A DNA stretch of 64,000 nucleotides from Tetrapyrgos nigripes. Lineage: Eukaryota; Basidiomycota; Agaricomycetes; Agaricales; Campanellaceae. Under the pieces are notes generated by a model, which was not told the DNA's origin, did not search any database, and saw only the letters and a program-made list of their open reading frames with translations. Positions within the stretch are counted from its first letter, which is position 1. The number at the start of each line of letters is the position of its first letter. Of this stretch, positions 32,913-43,559 are shown piece by piece. Both the position numbers and the translations under genes were made by a program. Location of the stretch: positions 1 through 64,000 of the forward strand of contig JAACJM010000309.1 in NCBI GenBank assembly GCA_013368315.1, in the 5' to 3' direction.

Positions 32913-34067
32913 CTAACCTAGATCTCGCAAAACATGGCCCAACTCCACCAAACGAGGATCTCCCACCCAGTCCAACAAAACAGGCTTAGGATGAGGAATT
33001 GAGGGAGATGAAGACAGCATGAAGATTTGGATAGGTCTATGAGCTCCAAGACCATGAGGATGTCGGCGGGTAATGACTGGATGACACTGTGACATAGCAA
33101 CCAGATGTGAACATAATATAGGTACCAGTGTAGGAATAAATTAACGAGTGCTCTGAAATGTAAACCAAGACCAGTGAGCACGGCACTGGAGAGAGTTGAA
33201 GGGACAAATAATGGAACTGTTTGAGCGAAGAGCTGAAATATCTCGTGGTGGGGAAGTGGGTGGGATGAGGACTGCAGGTGGAATGCTGTCTGACTTGTCT
33301 GCCCAGTTGAGTTTGGTTTTGGAGACTCTTGGTGATGAAGAGGTCTCAACGTCGGTCTGAGCTGTTGATGAGACATAAATAGGAACAGGGGTGAGGTCAT
33401 GAGTGTCCACCGAAACAGAAATTGTCTGTCTCCTCCGGTTTCCTTCCTCCTCCTGCACCTGTGCCAATCCTAATGCCTTGCCTGCCTCAAAACCAACCCT
33501 GTGTCCTTCTTCAACCAACTCCTTTCTCTGCTCTTCTGCCATAGCTCGCTTCCCATCTTCGTAACCCCATCTCCATGCGTCAGTTGTACACTGACAGTTG
33601 TTGACACCAATAGCATGAGCGGCATCCCATAAAACATGAAAGATGGTCTTCTTGTCATCAGCAACCTTGAGTTCGGAAAGAGCTGTTTCGAACGCCTCAT
33701 CAGGATCATCAAGCTCCTTGACCAAAACGTGATAAACAGGAAAGGAAGTGGAGTGGGAGGAAACCTTGTGGATGAGGTTCATGACAGTGGGTGATGTCAG
33801 CATGCCAGTGCATTTGGCAGTGAACATGACATCTCCTATTTTATCAATCCAATATGCCACGAAGAGTTTGCAAACATGTGACCAGACCTTCTTCAAAGGC
33901 TTGGGGACCTGGTCAAACCACTCTGCCACTTTTGATGCCATTGCACTCCTAAACTCTTCAACCTTGTCCCAATCATTGTCCCTCCAACTGGCAACCTCAT
34001 CTATCCCTTTCAACCACTCCTCAGCACCAATGCCCTGTGTGCCCCAGAAAATGCAGATGCGAGACAT
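32913..34067 (-). CDS. Gag-like protein of unit 1
   Basis: The main frame is 34067 to 33141 (308 codons). An alpha-helical N-terminal region has the Trp-spaced pattern of retrotransposon capsids (EEWLKGIDEVASW, WSHVCKLFVAYWI). A middle block reads FHVLWDAAHAIG, followed by a GYEDGKRA/GFEAGKALG repeat with coiled-coil Glu/Lys, then a SVSVDTHDL motif and a Pro-rich tail. Past the stop, 32913-33095 is open and encodes a region ending HPKPVLLDWVGDP, which is also found in unit 2 (about 34435-34475), so a spliced or frame-shifted C-terminal exon is likely. No zinc knuckle or protease was seen. It may package element RNA if a full-length relative supplies RT. Confidence 0.65.
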
Positions 34068-34200
34068 AGTGATGAAGACCAGAGAAACACGTGTGATGTG
34101 TCAGCGAAAGAAGACGAGAACCTTGCAAGAAGTGCTAAGTGACCAAAGAGAAATGTTCTGAAAGGTCCGTGTTGTGAGAATTGCACTGTTGTCACCAGAA

Positions 34201-34346
34201 TGGAGTAGGCTGAGGACTGGCTATCGCTATACCAGAGCCAAACACAGTGGATTGAAGTCAAGTGCTAGCTACGGTGTACATGCAAGCTGTAGACTACACA
34301 ATCACGTGACTCATAGGGCCTAGACCACCCCAAAACCCCTACTCCA
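34201..34346 (-). repeat. LTR 2, shared central LTR
   Basis: 146 bp, closely similar to LTR 1 and LTR 3. Its left flank matches that of LTR 3 (primer-site side) and its right flank matches that of LTR 1 (polypurine side), which places it as the shared LTR between two elements. Confidence 0.85.
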
Positions 34347-34725
34347 TGTGCCACCCTCAAACAAGGCAACATCCTCATCACCCGGAAACGAATGACAGAA
34401 AACAAAAAGCAATAACCTCAACTCCACCAAATGAGGATCTCCCACCCAATCCAATAAAACTGGCTTAGGATGAGGAAATGAGGGAGATAAAGCTGCGTGA
34501 AGGTTTGAACAGGCCTATGAACTCCAAGACCATGAGGATGTCAGCGCTGTGACGTGGCAATCAGATGTGAATGTAACATAGGTACCGGCGTAGGAATAAA
34601 TTGACGAGTGCTCCAAAATGTAAACTGAGACTGGCAAGCACAGCGCTGGAGAGAGTTGAAGGGACAAATAGTGGAACCATTTGAGCAAAGAGCCAAAATA
34701 TCTCATGGTGGGGAAGTGGGTGGAA

Positions 34726-35508
34726 TTAAGACTGCTGGCAGAATAGTATTGGACTCGTCTGCCCAATTGAGCTTGTTGTTGAGTACACTGGCGACCATAG
34801 GCTCAGAAGAGACCTCAGGTTTGGTTTGTGATCCTGCGAGACGCATGCAGAGGTAACCACACTAGGGTGCAGTTCTGACGTGTCAATGGCAACCGAACAA
34901 CGATTCCTCTCCCTTTGCTTCTGCTCTTCCTCAAACTTCATCATCCCCATCTTCAAACCCAACTTCTTCTCTTCCTCAACATGCTCCTTGTATACCTCAC
35001 TCTGTCCTGCCAAATACCCGCATTTCCTTCCTGACTCAAAAGCAGCATCCCAAATAACACGAAAAATCTTCTCCTTGTTCATAGAGTCTGCTTGGGAGAG
35101 CTGTGTGAATCCCTTGTTGTAACGGCCATGTGGGTCTTGGATACCAGTGGTTACAAGGACAGAAAAAATGGGATGGGAGGACGACGGTTCTGGTTTGGGT
35201 GGTGGTGGAGGTTCCATGGTGACCCAGTTGACTGTGATGGGTGCCAGTGGTGTTTCCGAATCAGTAGCCTTGCATTTTGCCTTGTATGCATCTCCTTGCA
35301 GGCCATCTATCCAATATATGACAAATTTCTGCTTCAGTGTATCCCAGTTGTCCATCCTAACACCATACCACCAATTCTCAGCATCTCCTGACAGTAGTTT
35401 CTCAAACTGTTTTATTTTCCATGACGGAGACTTCTTCTTGTAGCACTCGTTGAAGGTTTTGAGCCAGGCAGACATGTCGCCAGAGCCATCAAAGGGTTGC
35501 GGGTCCAT
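34726..35508 (-). CDS. Gag-like protein of unit 2
   Basis: 260 codons from ATG at 35508. The N terminus FDGSGDMSAWLKTFNECY...WKIKQFEKLLSGDAENWWYG...WDTLKQKFVIYWI has the Ty3-type capsid pattern (W-x-F, L-x-G-x-A-x-x-W-W, W-x-x-L-x-x-F). The middle FRVIWDAAFESGRKCGYLAG and the VAIDTSELHP motif parallel those of unit 1. The frame ends at 34726; the sequence after it still resembles the unit 1 tail (LNWAD...IPPTSPP) in another frame, so this copy is shifted near 34780. It is shorter than unit 1 for that reason. Confidence 0.7.
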   Translation of the reverse strand: MDPQPFDGSGDMSAWLKTFNECYKKKSPSWKIKQFEKLLSGDAENWWYGVRMDNWDTLKQKFVIYWIDGLQGDAYKAKCKATDSETPLAPITVNWVTMEPPPPPKPEPSSSHPIFSVLVTTGIQDPHGRYNKGFTQLSQADSMNKEKIFRVIWDAAFESGRKCGYLAGQSEVYKEHVEEEKKLGLKMGMMKFEEEQKQRERNRCSVAIDTSELHPSVVTSACVSQDHKPNLRSLLSLWSPVYSTTSSIGQTSPILFCQQS

Positions 35509-35602
35509 TACACATGCAATGTGGCAGCAAAAGAAGACGAGAACCTTGCAAAAGAGAAGTGCGAAATGACTAAAAAGACATTCTGAAAGGTGCGTGTGGT
35601 GA

Positions 35603-35622
35603 GAATCGCACTCTCGTCACCA
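35603..35622 (-). promoter_or_regulatory. Primer-binding site of unit 2
   Basis: On the minus strand, three bases after the LTR, TGGTGACGAGAGTGCGATTC begins with the TGG that pairs with a tRNA CCA end. Its complement reads as a tRNA 3' half: T-stem CGCAC, acceptor strand TCTCGTC, discriminator A, CCA. An acceptor stem starting GACGAGA would suit a serine tRNA. The unit 1 site at 34178-34197 differs at about four positions. Confidence 0.6.
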
Positions 35623-35625
35623 GAA

Positions 35626-35771
35626 TGGAGTAGGCCAAGGGCTGGCTATCGCTATGCCTGAGCCGAATGCAGTGGATAGAAGTCAAGTGCTAGCTATGGC
35701 GTACATGCAAGCTGTAGACTATGTGATCATGTGACTCATAGGGCCTAGACCACCCCAAAACCCCTACTCCA
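35626..35771 (-). repeat. LTR 3, upstream LTR of the array
   Basis: 146 bp, TG...CA. It is the 5' LTR with respect to the gag genes, followed outward by the ATGT target duplication. Confidence 0.85.
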
Positions 35772-35775
35772 ATGT

Positions 35776-38136
35776 GTGAATCCTGTGGGTTCTACCTATG
35801 ACCCACTCCCCCTGTCGAAACCCTTGACTCTACAGGTGGCCGCAGGTACATAGATGGGTCAGAAATCTTTATCCACTGGGATACCCATACTGTTCCCTAG
35901 TAACCAGCGAGCGAGATGTAGGTGTACCTTTTGCACAGGTACATGTTGATTTAGGGGTTTGATTGGTATGCAGGCGGGTCACTGGTTACTAAAACTAGCC
36001 TGCCATTCCCGCGTTGCCACCCCAGCCTGAATTGTACAAGCAAAGCTCACTACTGTGTACCTAGAGATAATTTTTAGCGTTCAATGAAACCTGAAATTTT
36101 TCCTTCTCTCGAAAGCCACAAATAAGCCCTCCCTACTAAATGAAGTGGGTATGGGTCAGCACTGACACGTGGCGAGTGCGAGGCCATAGTACAAAGTCCG
36201 TAAACTGACACCAGAAAGAAAACAACTGGGGAAAGGTGCCACTGCTTCGCATGGCAAGTTATGAGGCCCTCCTCAACAAAACCTCACTCTTATATTGACT
36301 ACATTTACGAGGCCGAAGAATGAGGCTGAGTTCTTTGCACTCGGTTTCTGCTTGTGGCTATGTCTAACTGGTGCCCCAGTTATTCCCAGTGTATTCCTTC
36401 CAATTTTACCCATTTCTGAACCCCTAGCCCCTGAGTGTGATTTTGTCCGTCGGTTTTTTGCACCTAACTGTATCATTCTGTCCTTGGCAGCATCAAAATA
36501 AAATGATGTGTGCTTCACCAGGCCTCAGCGCTGGCCCACACCCTCTTCATGCAGCTACTTGCAAAGTAGTATGAGCGAAATAAGTTGGGAGTTTGAACCC
36601 ACAGAAAAGACTTTGAGGTCGCTACAGGTCGCTAAGAGTATGACATAATCATAAATTAATGACGATGAAGAGGCAAGAATTCTGAATTACGAGGGCGTTG
36701 AGGCTGAAGCCAAGCTTCAGAAGCAGAGGAAGTAGGGCGGCGAGTACTGGCAAACGTCGGATAATAATTAGTATGGCCATACTTGCGGAGAGAAAGCTGT
36801 GGACCCGAGTAAGTATCCCATGAAGCACGACACTGGCAATGAAGGTGAGACGAGTCAACACACTGGCATGACATCATGATTGTCGATGTATGTAGACCTG
36901 GTCCAGACTCAGTCTGGATATTTCGGGTTGATCAGGAAAGTAGAGACCGGCGTGGTGTGGTGACGACACACAGTTGGGTTGATTGGCAATGAAAAGGGGT
37001 GGGAGTTTGAGGTCGTGGTAAAATTTTCGAGGTCGACATAAGTTAACTCGGCCTTAAAGGGCCTCGTAATATACCAACTCATCAGATTCAAGATGAGTAG
37101 GGCTGGAGTGGTAATGCACCAGGAAATCAAGTGCAACGTAGGCTATTGCATTCGTGATATATTTGTGAAAAATGGAAGCAATAGTAATTTTGATAAAATG
37201 AGGGGCGAATGAAAAAAGCTCATCTTGAGATAAAGCATATTAGAATGAGTCATCAAAGAGCTGTGATAAGAACCGAGCGAGAAGTGCTGCGTAGACAGAT
37301 TGAGTTTAGTTTCACCACGAAATCGTGCTTGTGGAAAAGTGATTGTATTAAAAACAGTGGGGTAGCTAGTAAGTCCATAAACAGCATAGGAATCTTGAGT
37401 TAAGACTGAGGAAGACAGAAGAATATGGTTCAAGACAGTATGCAGTAATAACAACCCTGATACTTAGAAGGAAAAGTAAAAGACTTTCAAAAAAATATCA
37501 AGTCTCCAGATACAACGAACCGAGCTCTAACACAAAAGGCTGAATGATACATGATGATGCGCGGAGAAAGGGAATGTGTGAGCATGCCAGCATACAACGG
37601 GTCATGACGATAAGAAAGCATCCGAGCGAAGGTGGAACCGACGTAAAAGAACATTGAGAACTGATTCAACTGATCATTGTATGTAGAATGATAAAGTGAG
37701 ATTGAGTCGTGGTCATAAAATGACGTGGAGCCATGATTTGGAACCAAGAATAGGAGTGTAAGAAGAGAATCCGTAGACGAGACCGTCGTGAGCAAAATCT
37801 CCACAAATGTGAACAAGATTTTCGCAATGAGGCGTTGCCGAAACGGCAAGGTTGCGTTCATGATCTGGTTTACACGGAGTCGCATAAGAATGACTGAGAA
37901 AGGCTGATTCGTTATAGACAGTTGCTGTGCACCCAAGGATAGACGAAAAATGACCCAAGTAGCAAGCATACTAAATAAAATCTCTGCAATTGAACGAGCA
38001 TGAGTTTACATCGGTTGCAATTTCGGTCGACTTGTTATAGATGAACACCGTTGAAGCGAGACAAGAGGCAAGATGGAAGACAGAACGTAAGTGAGCGGAA
38101 TTTGCGCAGTCAGCCTGGCTGCCCTTGAGAACGCTC
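35776..38136. other. Intergenic with fragments of dispersed repeats
   Basis: No conserved gene was found. 36302-36365 carries TTTACGAGGCCGAAGAATGA and GCTTGTGGCTATG, shared with 40055-40113 (inverse) and 42670-42735. 37048-37074 (CTCGGCCTTAAAGGGCCTCG) recurs at 59258-59284. 36526-36550 resembles the TGGCCCACA repeat at 49070. The remainder is without recognisable features. Confidence 0.5.
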
Positions 38137-38144
38137 AGTCTGAC

Positions 38145-39861
38145 TAGGGCTAGGAGCCGTCCATATACGGTCACGGTCGTATTTTGGACAGAAGCCCCGG
38201 ACCCGTACTGTATTTCCTGCTGACAACCTTCAGACGGTACGGGCACGGTTGTATACCGTCCGTATACGGTCTGTACGACCGTGTAGCCCGAGGAATGCCT
38301 GAAGCAGTTTTCGAGTTGGAAAAATGAAGAGTTTGCCTTTCTTCAGCCATTCTGGCTGCCTTCGTAGACCAACAGGAACATTAGGTAGTCAATATTTAAT
38401 GCCTGCTGCTCCACCATAAATAGAAAACACTTATCTTTGTCAAATACGAGCATTTCTGTCAGTTTTACTCAACACGGACTGATGTGAGCAGCAAATATTA
38501 TTTACCGGCGTTTAAAATCTGCTTTGGGTCGATTTTTATACACAAGATTTGGAGGAAAACATGGATTCAGGCGTCTCGGGAATGCCTGACCGTAATACGA
38601 CCGTGTACGGTAATTACGGACGGTCTAATACGGGTATGACCGTCTCGCACACGTACCGTATTTACCTGCGCTGCCCTTGAGACGGTCACGGACCCGTATG
38701 ACGGTCAGTGTCTCACTTTAAGGCCTTAAATTGGGTCCATCAATTCTTTAAGGGTTATTTAAGGTTTAAGGGTTGATTCAAGGGTTTGATTTAAGGCTTA
38801 AATTCTGAAAAGGAGCAAAATTTTTTTCTGAGGGATGACACGGATTTCTGTGTAAGGTAAATGTAGCTAGCCTATGTATTCCTCATCAGAAGGTATCTCA
38901 ATAGCTCCGTCATCAGGAATTTCATCCTCTTCAGCATCTGCAAGGGCCTCCATAAGTATAGCCTCCTCATCAATCTGACCATGAGTAACGCGCACCCACT
39001 TCGGAAGACCACCAAATAGAGTTTGTAGTGTGAACAAATTCGGGTCCACAATATCCTTGTTTTGTTCATCATTCTCTGCTTGACAAGCCTCACCTATCCA
39101 CTTTGCCATTTCTATATGCCATCCAGAAGCTGTAGAACAAGTGCCCTCCCACGTTCGGTCTCATCTTCGTCATTAATATCTTCAAGGAGATCTCGATAGT
39201 GCAGAACACTCAAAAGCTTATCCACAGACTCTTGCTTATGGTTCCTCATGGTTTGATTAAATCTTTTGCTTGATTAACCATGTGTATCAGCTCCAACCTA
39301 AGGGAATGGATGAGTAAGATACGAGCAAGGACATAAATTAGAACACTCACTGTATGCAGCTTTTGTACCCTTTTCAGACCCAAATGATTCCGCCGGGAGG
39401 ATTGGATGAACTTGGTGCTTGAGAGCAGACATTCGCACCCCACCTGATTCACAACAATCTCGAGTTACTTGACAGCAAACAGTGCCAATTCACGGATCTC
39501 TGCAGAGCCACTCAATGCTTTCCATGTGGCAATAGGACCTCGACGCTTCGTTTCATTAGAATTGAAATAGTTAGTCAAAAATAAAGAGCGTACCATGGTT
39601 CCCTCGAAATCATCCTTTGATGACAGAAATTCTTTGAATGGACCCGTCGTTGGCCCCAGTGACTCCGAGCGCGAATAAAAATTATATTTCTCACGGAATT
39701 TACTTAGCCAAGCTTAAGCCTTAAATCCCGCGCTTAGGCCTTAAAATTCTCCTCTCGAAATCATAACCCTTAAATTTAAGGGTATTAAGACCTTAAGTAG
39801 AACACTGATGACGGTACCCGTAAACCGTCGGAGACGGAGACGGTTCCGACTCGGAGCCCTA
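38145..39861. mobile_element. 1.7-kb hAT element with 8-bp TSD
   Basis: The terminal sequences are TAGGGCTAGGAG and, inverted, TAGGGCTCCGAG. AGTCTGAC flanks both sides (38137-38144 and 39862-39869). Ends starting TAG with an 8-bp duplication are the hAT signature. The left subterminal 130 bp and a second block (38585-38730) are packed with ACGG/CCGT and GTACGG motifs; TTAAGGC motifs lie in both flanks of the coding remnant. The minus strand carries a degenerate hAT transposase C terminus. Confidence 0.88.
38867..39660 (-). pseudogene. hAT transposase C-terminal remnant
   Basis: The minus-strand reading contains ALFAVK-stop-LEIVVNQVGCECLL near 39430-39500, matching the hAT dimerisation block (IVVNQAGCERxFS). 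Then come RRNHLGLKRVQKL, an intron-like gap, LLSVLHYRDLLEDINDEDETERG near 39170, and the acidic tail EDEIPDDGAIEI near 38890. Premature stops (for example within VK-stop-LE) show it is inactive. The N-terminal catalytic half and BED zinc finger are missing. Confidence 0.85.
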
Positions 39862-40054
39862 AGTCTGACTGGAACGGCAAGGTTAGTATAGACAGAGCTG
39901 AAGTGAAAACGATGACACAAAAAGAAAAACGGGTGCGAGAGAGCTTCATGGTGGTATGAGAGAGGGGCAATTGAGACAGAGACGCTGTCAGCCGTACGGA
40001 AAATTGTCGGACAAAAGAAACCAGTGGCAGGCAAAGGGACGTAAATGTACCACC

Positions 40055-40113
40055 ATCTGCAGAAACGCAGTGTAAACAACTCAGCCTCATTCTTCGGCCT
40101 CGTAACAGCCAAT
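40055..40113 (-). repeat. Inverse copy of the ACGAGGCCGAAGAATGAGGC repeat
   Basis: The inverse complement contains TTACGAGGCCGAAGAATGAG followed by a TTTCTGC stretch, as at 36302-36365 and 42670-42735. Three copies within 7 kb make a dispersed repeat family. Confidence 0.6.
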
Positions 40114-40482
40114 AAACAGCACTGAACACAGGCCTCTCACATTAGATATCCAATTATAGCTACGGGCTGTGACCCTGGACCCCCACAGCATCTTTGATGA
40201 ATTTTCTTAAATTAACTCGGTGCTGGATTCCAATAGATCAATATGTACCGGTATACGTGGCACAGGTCAATTTTTATAGCGGCTCATACTGCGCTCGCCA
40301 TCTTCATAATTCGCAACGGTTCATGATTATTGATGCACAGATCAACCACAGCATTTGTGATGATTTTGGTGTAACCAACAGCTATTTAGACCCTAAGCCA
40401 TCGTTTTACGGTGTCAGACACCACACAACACCAAAGAACTCAGTCAACTTCAACGCTTTGGCATTTACAACCCCCAGCAGCT

Positions 40483-41137
40483 TAGGGCTCCGCACCGTCC
40501 AGTAATACTGGTACGCCCGTAAATTTTACGGGCTCAGTACTGGTACGGTATACCCGTACCCGTAATCGTACTGGTTCATTTCGAAGCCTGTACGGTACTG
40601 GACGGGTACGGGTATGGCAGTAATACTGGATACGGGTCTGTACTGGTGCAGCTGAGGAAAATTATAAAGAAGACTTACCTTCTAGTGGCTTCGTGCTGAT
40701 CTTGAGAGCTATACAAGTTAGTAGGAGGACAAAAATCAAGGTTGTGCTCACCAAGATGGCTTTCTGAAAGTTTTCACTTGACTTCGCATCTCATTGACAT
40801 CTGAACAATACTGCATCAAGACCATTTTTCATCAGAATTTGCTCGAAGATGCTCTCCGGGCTTGAATTTTGCAGTATGGCAAGCACTTTATTTACTAGAA
40901 ATTACCCAAACTAAGCAAAACGGTCAAAAAATCGATACAAAACTCGTCACCGAGGCTTGACCGACCCGTATACCGTAAAACCCGTAATACGGCCATAAAG
41001 AAGACGGTTATATACGGGCTGAACCCGTACCGTACAACCCCGTATTTCTTGATCAGAAAGTCACATATGGTACGGGACCGTATCCGTTGTACGGTACCAG
41101 TACAAACCGTACAGTACTGGTACGGCGCGGAGCCCTA
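40483..41137. mobile_element. 655-bp hAT MITE with 8-bp TSD
   Basis: The ends read TAGGGCTCCGC and its inverse, closely related to those of the 38145 element. CAGCAGCT is duplicated at 40475-40482 and 41138-41145. Both subterminal regions are dense in GTACGG, CCGTAC and ACTGGTAC motifs. The internal 320 bp is not coding. It is a non-autonomous relative of the 1.7-kb element. Confidence 0.9.
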
Positions 41138-41146
41138 CAGCAGCTA

Positions 41147-41739
41147 AGGTAGGCGACACTAGGAACGTACATGATTATATAAGCGCTTAGTAAGCCGCCA
41201 TAGGAAGAGTTTTCGCGGAGACTCAAAAATTTTTTGGGTCTGGAGGAGGACTGGGCCAGTCCTGGAGCCATATTTGTTCCAGTATATGAGTGCTATGATA
41301 AATACAGCCTGTAAACGGCTCAGTCGGATGCTAGAAAACATACATTCTCAAGGGGGTAGGGCAGGGTAGGGTGGGCCTGGGATGAGTGCCTCACGAGGTG
41401 CCGTGATTACATAATATTATTACTATATATGGTATATCACCTATCTTATCTATATTATGTAATGCGCCAAAAGCGGAGGTCCAAAAAAATTAAACCTTGC
41501 CAGGAGCTCTGAAAAAGCATTTGGAAGCTTTTTAGACACAAAAAATTTTTTGGGATATTAACTTGGTATTGAGAGGGGATATTAAATTTCTGATTCCGGG
41601 GAACTGTCCCAAGGATCATCCCAAACACCTCTCCGGAATCAAAATTGGTATATATGATGATGTGAGGAAGAGGATACGAGCTCATTGTTGGGGCTGAACA
41701 TGCTTACATAAACATGTACGTTCCTAGTGTCGCCTACCT
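41147..41739. mobile_element. 593-bp MITE with perfect 27-bp TIRs and TA duplication
   Basis: AGGTAGGCGACACTAGGAAC opens both ends, and the perfect inverted match extends 27 bp (41147-41173 against 41713-41739). TA flanks each end (41145-41146, 41740-41741), which fits Tc1/mariner or a related group. It is non-coding internally. The hAT MITE target duplication directly abuts its left end. Confidence 0.85.
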
Positions 41740-41743
41740 TATC

Positions 41744-42268
41744 ATGGCCGACACACACCAACTTCCACCAATTCCCACCTTCACCTTGGATGGCAAAGTT
41801 GCAATTCCAGCGACAGAGCTTGTGTTGTTGGCATCAAAGTGCATACAAGAGCTCTATGGTCATTATATGGAGCAATACAATAAATATGGGACAGCAGACA
41901 ATAGTGAAGAGGAGAATGACAACGCTATGGATGCTGTAGAGAGCATGCAGGACACTGTCATGACTGGTGACGCGGTCGATCCAGAGTATATGGTGACAGC
42001 CAGAAGAGCAATGGGTAACGGTCAGTTTGAATGGATTCAACATGTTATGGCAGGCCATAACCTCTTTTGTTTTACAGATGTTCCAGATGCATCGAGGGAC
42101 AGTTGTACCATTCAAGCATGCTTCCAGAACATCCTAGAGCTTGGACAGATACCAAAGGCTTGGCTGATGATGCTGCAGGCGGTAAAACGACACCGAGAGC
42201 TACGAGCTTTGGATGATAGAATGGCAAAAGAGGAACAAGAGAAAGAAGATGTACTACTTGCTTCATAG
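41744..42268 (+). CDS. Hypothetical protein, 174 aa
   Basis: An uninterrupted frame begins at ATG 41744, three bases after the TA of the MITE. The product is acidic, with EEENDNAMDAVESMQD in the middle and a C-terminal Glu/Lys helix (RMAKEEQEKED). No signal peptide or membrane segment was seen, and no family was recognised. An upstream in-frame ATG at 41714 lies inside the MITE TIR and is unlikely to be native. Its proximity to three elements suggests it may be cargo or a captured fragment. Confidence 0.45.
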   Translation: MADTHQLPPIPTFTLDGKVAIPATELVLLASKCIQELYGHYMEQYNKYGTADNSEEENDNAMDAVESMQDTVMTGDAVDPEYMVTARRAMGNGQFEWIQHVMAGHNLFCFTDVPDASRDSCTIQACFQNILELGQIPKAWLMMLQAVKRHRELRALDDRMAKEEQEKEDVLLAS

Positions 42269-43559
42269 TATTTTTGGCAGAGAAAAGACAGAGGGCAGGC
42301 TTGCTTAAAATATAAATGCCACTGGTAGTGACTTTATTTACCATGTGGCAGGAATTCTTTGGATGTATTATTTTCTCCTGAAGATTCTGCAATGATGATT
42401 GATTTTTGTGAAGTTATAGCACTAGGTACACTGATGTATAATCTATCTTATTTTTGATACGCCCTCCCTTGTTGGCCGGACATTAGCATTGAAAGTCGGA
42501 AGGTACAACAAAATGAACACCGCACCAGTCACACACCCATAAGAGATTAGGGCAGCAAAATCAGTCTCAGTGAGTGTCCTTGTATCTCCTCTCACTTTCC
42601 GAGATCACTTTCTCTGGTGGATATTTATTACCGTCCTGCCAGTCAGTGTTTCTTCCCAACGACTGCGATTACGAGGCCAAATGAAATGAGGCTGAGTTTA
42701 CTGCACTCGACTTCTGCTTGTGGCTATGCTTAAACGGGTTGGACTGAATTTATCTGTGTGGCTGTGTTCATACCTTTCCTGTCTAGTATTCCCCACTTCT
42801 CCCGACGTGCTCCCTCATCTTCACATCGCAAGATACACGGCAACACCTTGAAACGTGCAATACTGGCATATATTTCTTTCATATATTTCTGCCGTCACCT
42901 TACTCATTATGAGTCCTATTTATAGGACGAGTCTTATTGTGAGCTGAGATGGTCGCACTTATCATATCCTGGGAACCTACTTACATATTTGAAAGTAGCC
43001 GATTATAGCCGGTATAACCGTAGTCTAGACCGTCAACTTGATGAGTAAGCCGTCTGTACAGTTGTTTCCCAAGCCTCAATTGCTCCCCGCTCAACGGTAG
43101 TGAAGAACAGGCCAGGCTTTGTTCGGATTTTGATGTCTTTTCAGTGAGCAGACCATTGGTCGTTTTTTTTTTTTTTCCATAGGAGATCGGGATGTGAGTT
43201 CTGAGTATTTGGTATGGTAGTCCTTAGTTGTAGACAGTCTGCCGATTGTACTTACTGTCAATGTACGAAACAAGTCCTAAAGCTCTTTTTTGTTCTTTTT
43301 TTTTTTTTTCTTCCTTGCCTGCCCTAGGATCGATATTGACGCTAGGTGCGCTACACTGTGGTAGCTTGTTAGTCCTAACTGACATAGTCCGAAGTGCATA
43401 AAGTTAAGTTATTTTTTCCAACTCGTTTCACGTCTTACTGTCTAATTTACAATTGACATCTTCCGAAGTTGGGCCCTCGCTTCGCCTTCATCTTCGCCAG
43501 AATTTCCTATCTTTCTCTTCAGAGATTTCGTATTTTTGATATTCACAGCAATAGATCGA
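42269..43559. other. Intergenic with dispersed repeat
   Basis: 42670-42735 carries the ATTACGAGGCC...GCTTGTGGCTATGC repeat. T-runs of 16 and 14 bases lie at about 43161-43178 and 43297-43310. No gene was recognised. Confidence 0.5.

Larger units (their letters stand above)
32686..35771 (-). mobile_element. Two tandem gag-only LTR elements sharing a central LTR, 4-bp TSD
   Basis: Three 146-bp direct repeats (32686, 34201, 35626), each TGGAGTAGG...CCTACTCCA, bound two internal regions. ATGT flanks the whole array (32682-32685 and 35772-35775). Each internal region carries one gag-like gene on the minus strand. Reading in that direction, a tRNA-type primer site follows the LTR after three bases, and a GAGGGTGG purine tract precedes the next LTR. 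No protease, RT or integrase is seen, so these are non-autonomous elements of the TRIM/TR-GAG kind. The two units arose by tandem duplication, probably by recombination between LTRs. Confidence 0.8.

Noticed and set aside
33748..34161. 137-codon plus-strand open frame
   Set aside because: It is antisense to the unit 1 gag-like gene, whose paralog in unit 2 supports the minus-strand reading.
35590..35623. tRNA-like sequence ending in CCA next to LTR 3
   Set aside because: Only the 3' half resembles a tRNA, no D-arm or anticodon arm lies upstream, and its position beside the LTR is explained as a primer-binding site.
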